Assembly: GCA_017622175.1 (NCBI GenBank)
Contig: JAGARQ010000004.1
Location: 1 to 49,050 of the forward strand
From: Bacilli bacterium
Lineage (GTDB): Bacteria; Bacillota_I; Bacilli_A; RF39; UBA660
Direction: 5' to 3'
DNA length: 49,050 bases
Below, in pieces: positions 47,819-49,050 of the stretch; the stretch's first letter is position 1, and every line of letters starts with the position of its first letter. The translations under genes were made by a program, and so were the position numbers. The notes beneath the pieces were generated by a model. It saw only the letters and a program-made list of their open reading frames with translations, was not told where the DNA came from and ran no database searches.

Positions 47819-48691
47819 ATGAAGAATATCTTAGAAATAAAAAATTTAACTAAATATTATGGAAAAACACTCGCAGTAAAAGATTTATCATTAGAACTTC
47901 ATGCCGGAGAAATATTTGGTTTTATCGGACCTAATGGTGCCGGTAAATCAACAACAATCCGTTCCATAATGAATTTAATAAATAAAACAAAAGGAGAAGT
48001 ATATTTTCTTGGAGAAACACTAACAAAAGATAATCTAACACTAAAAAAACAAATAGGTTATCTTCCAAGTGAAGTATTTCTTTACGAAGATTTAACAGTC
48101 AAAGAAATGTTAGATTATCATGAAAGTTTTTATAAGAAAAACTTATCTAAAAGAAGAAAAGAATTAGTAAAAAGATTAAAACTAGATGAATCAAAAAAAA
48201 TAGAAGATTTATCTCTTGGTAATCAAAAAAAATTAGGAATAGTTCTTGCCTTTATGCATGAACCAAAACTATTAATTTTAGATGAACCAACTAGTGGATT
48301 AGATCCAATCATGCAACAAGTATTTTATGATTTACTGCAAGAAGAAAAAGAAAAAGGAACTACTATTTTTTATTCAACTCATATCTTAAGTGAAATATCA
48401 AAAATATGCGATAGAGTTGGAATAATAAAAGAAGGAAATCTTTTAAAGGTAGAAAGTATTAAAGAACTTCAATCAAAGAATTTAACTAATGTTACAATAA
48501 CTTCAAATGAAATAGAAAAAATAACTAAAGAATTAAATGTAGAAGTAGAAACTCTAGATGAAAAAACTATTAAGTTTAAGAATACATTAGATTCAAATAA
48601 TCTAATTAAAATACTTTCAAAATATGAAATAGAAAAACTATTAATAGAAGAACCAACTCTAGAAGATATCTTCTTACATTACTATAAATAG
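47819..48691 (+). CDS. ABC transporter ATPase, CcmA/EcsA type
   Basis: The 290-residue ATPase shows Walker A GPNGAGKSTT, Q-loop YLPSE, signature LSLGNQKKLGIVLA, Walker B LLILDEPTSGLD, and H-loop FYSTHIL, with the C-terminal extension (about 215-290) typical of DrrA/CcmA-like exporters. It pairs with the permease that starts 9 bases downstream. Likely substrates are drugs, peptides or lipids. GGAGGATACAT precedes the ATG. Confidence 0.93.
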   Translation: MKNILEIKNLTKYYGKTLAVKDLSLELHAGEIFGFIGPNGAGKSTTIRSIMNLINKTKGEVYFLGETLTKDNLTLKKQIGYLPSEVFLYEDLTVKEMLDYHESFYKKNLSKRRKELVKRLKLDESKKIEDLSLGNQKKLGIVLAFMHEPKLLILDEPTSGLDPIMQQVFYDLLQEEKEKGTTIFYSTHILSEISKICDRVGIIKEGNLLKVESIKELQSKNLTNVTITSNEIEKITKELNVEVETLDEKTIKFKNTLDSNNLIKILSKYEIEKLLIEEPTLEDIFLHYYK

Positions 48692-48700
48692 GAGGTAATT

Positions 48701-49050
48701 ATGTTTAAAAGAGAATATAAATTTAATTTTAAAAGTTTCTTAATTTGGACAGTAATAACTCTAGGAATATTTCTACTTGTATATTTAATGTATCCATCTA
48801 TTGTCGCAAGTGATAACGTTAAAATGATTGATGAAATGATGAAAGTATTTCCTCCCGAAATGCTAAAAGCTTTTAATATGGATATCGCATCAATGGATAG
48901 TGCATATGGCTGGCTTAAATCAGAAGGCTTTGTATTTGTTTTACTAATAATAGGATGTTATGCTGGAATACTTGGTTCAAATATATTACTTAAAGAAGAG
49001 AATGATAAAACAATAGAATATCTAAATAGTCTTCCAATAAAGAGAACAAC
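48701..49050 (+). CDS. ABC-2 type transporter permease, N-terminal part (3' end outside window)
   Basis: The frame runs open to the window edge. The 116 visible residues show an N-terminal membrane helix (FLIWTVITLGIFLLVYLMYPSI), an extracellular loop with VFPPEMLKAFNMD, and a second helix (VFVLLIIGCYAGILGSNIL) followed by KEENDKTIEYLNSLPIKR. The last stretch (E-x-x-x-x-T-x-E-x-L-x-S-x-P) is typical of ABC-2 permeases that accompany CcmA-type ATPases. TAGGAGGTAATT precedes the ATG. Confidence 0.85.
   Translation, partial: MFKREYKFNFKSFLIWTVITLGIFLLVYLMYPSIVASDNVKMIDEMMKVFPPEMLKAFNMDIASMDSAYGWLKSEGFVFVLLIIGCYAGILGSNILLKEENDKTIEYLNSLPIKRT

Noticed and set aside
1-49050. tRNA, rRNA, riboswitch, CRISPR, insertion sequence, prophage or replication origin
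   Set aside because: No gap is long enough for rRNA, no cloverleaf or known riboswitch core was recognised in the short gaps, and no transposase, integrase or phage gene was found. A covariance-model search would be needed to exclude small RNAs.

Overview
The window is about 49 kb of very AT-rich, gene-dense bacterial DNA. It carries a PolC-type DNA polymerase III, a Firmicutes-type (T7SSb) secretion locus built on an EssC ATPase with WXG100 proteins, a rimP-nusA-ylxR-infB-rbfA block, TGnTATAAT promoters and strong GGAGG/AGGTGA ribosome binding sites. Together these point to an uncultured low-GC Firmicute of the Bacilli/Erysipelotrichia/RF39-like (Mollicutes-related) kind, probably host-associated. 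The standard bacterial code fits: TGG encodes Trp, and the one TGA stop (6313) lies exactly where a paralogue ends. TGA is strikingly avoided (1 of 51 visible stops).

Layout. 1-2.5 kb: the end of a DUF4176-like gene and a 738-aa glycine/alanine-rich putative type VII substrate. 2.5-5.5 kb: an EIIB-like membrane protein without its cysteine, an orphan histidine kinase, a small coat-like protein and an M29 aminopeptidase. 5.5-7.8 kb: a translationally coupled trio of atypical protein-kinase-like paralogues; a more distant fourth lies at 37.3 kb. 7.9-15.4 kb: rluB, a ferredoxin, two unknown proteins and polC. 15.6-19.3 kb: a giant prepilin-like protein ending in four thrombospondin type 1-like modules, with two small membrane-anchored partners. 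19.4-23.2 kb: a fusion of a zinc D,D-carboxypeptidase (VanY type) with TruB, a J-domain/transmembrane/LysM protein, and a cation/calcium exchanger.

23.4-32.5 kb is the type VII secretion locus: essC, esaB/yukD, esxA, a second Esx-like protein, a DUF5082-like coiled coil, a 660-aa LXG-like substrate, an unknown protein and a DUF4176 protein. EssC would be the motor, the Esx and coiled-coil proteins the secreted partners, and the large protein the effector candidate. EsaA, EssA and EssB are not in the window. 32.6-37.3 kb is the nusA-infB translation operon with three departures: RimP is cut down to its N-terminal domain, ylxQ is absent, and a 123-aa unknown protein sits between infB and rbfA. 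37.3-49 kb holds small membrane and hypothetical genes, a LolD/FtsX-type ABC exporter, a PaaI-type thioesterase, a TetR regulator divergent from a small three-gene membrane operon, and a second ABC exporter cut by the window edge.

No rRNA, tRNA, CRISPR array, IS element or prophage was seen, and no gene-free stretch exceeds about 170 bases. Regulation is compact: many Rho-independent terminators begin inside the last codons of the gene they end, and extended -10 promoters follow directly after the terminator U-tract. The most unusual items are the VanY-TruB fusion, the TSP1-bearing prepilin, the kinase trio, the J-domain/LysM protein, and the hairpins that follow the esx genes.
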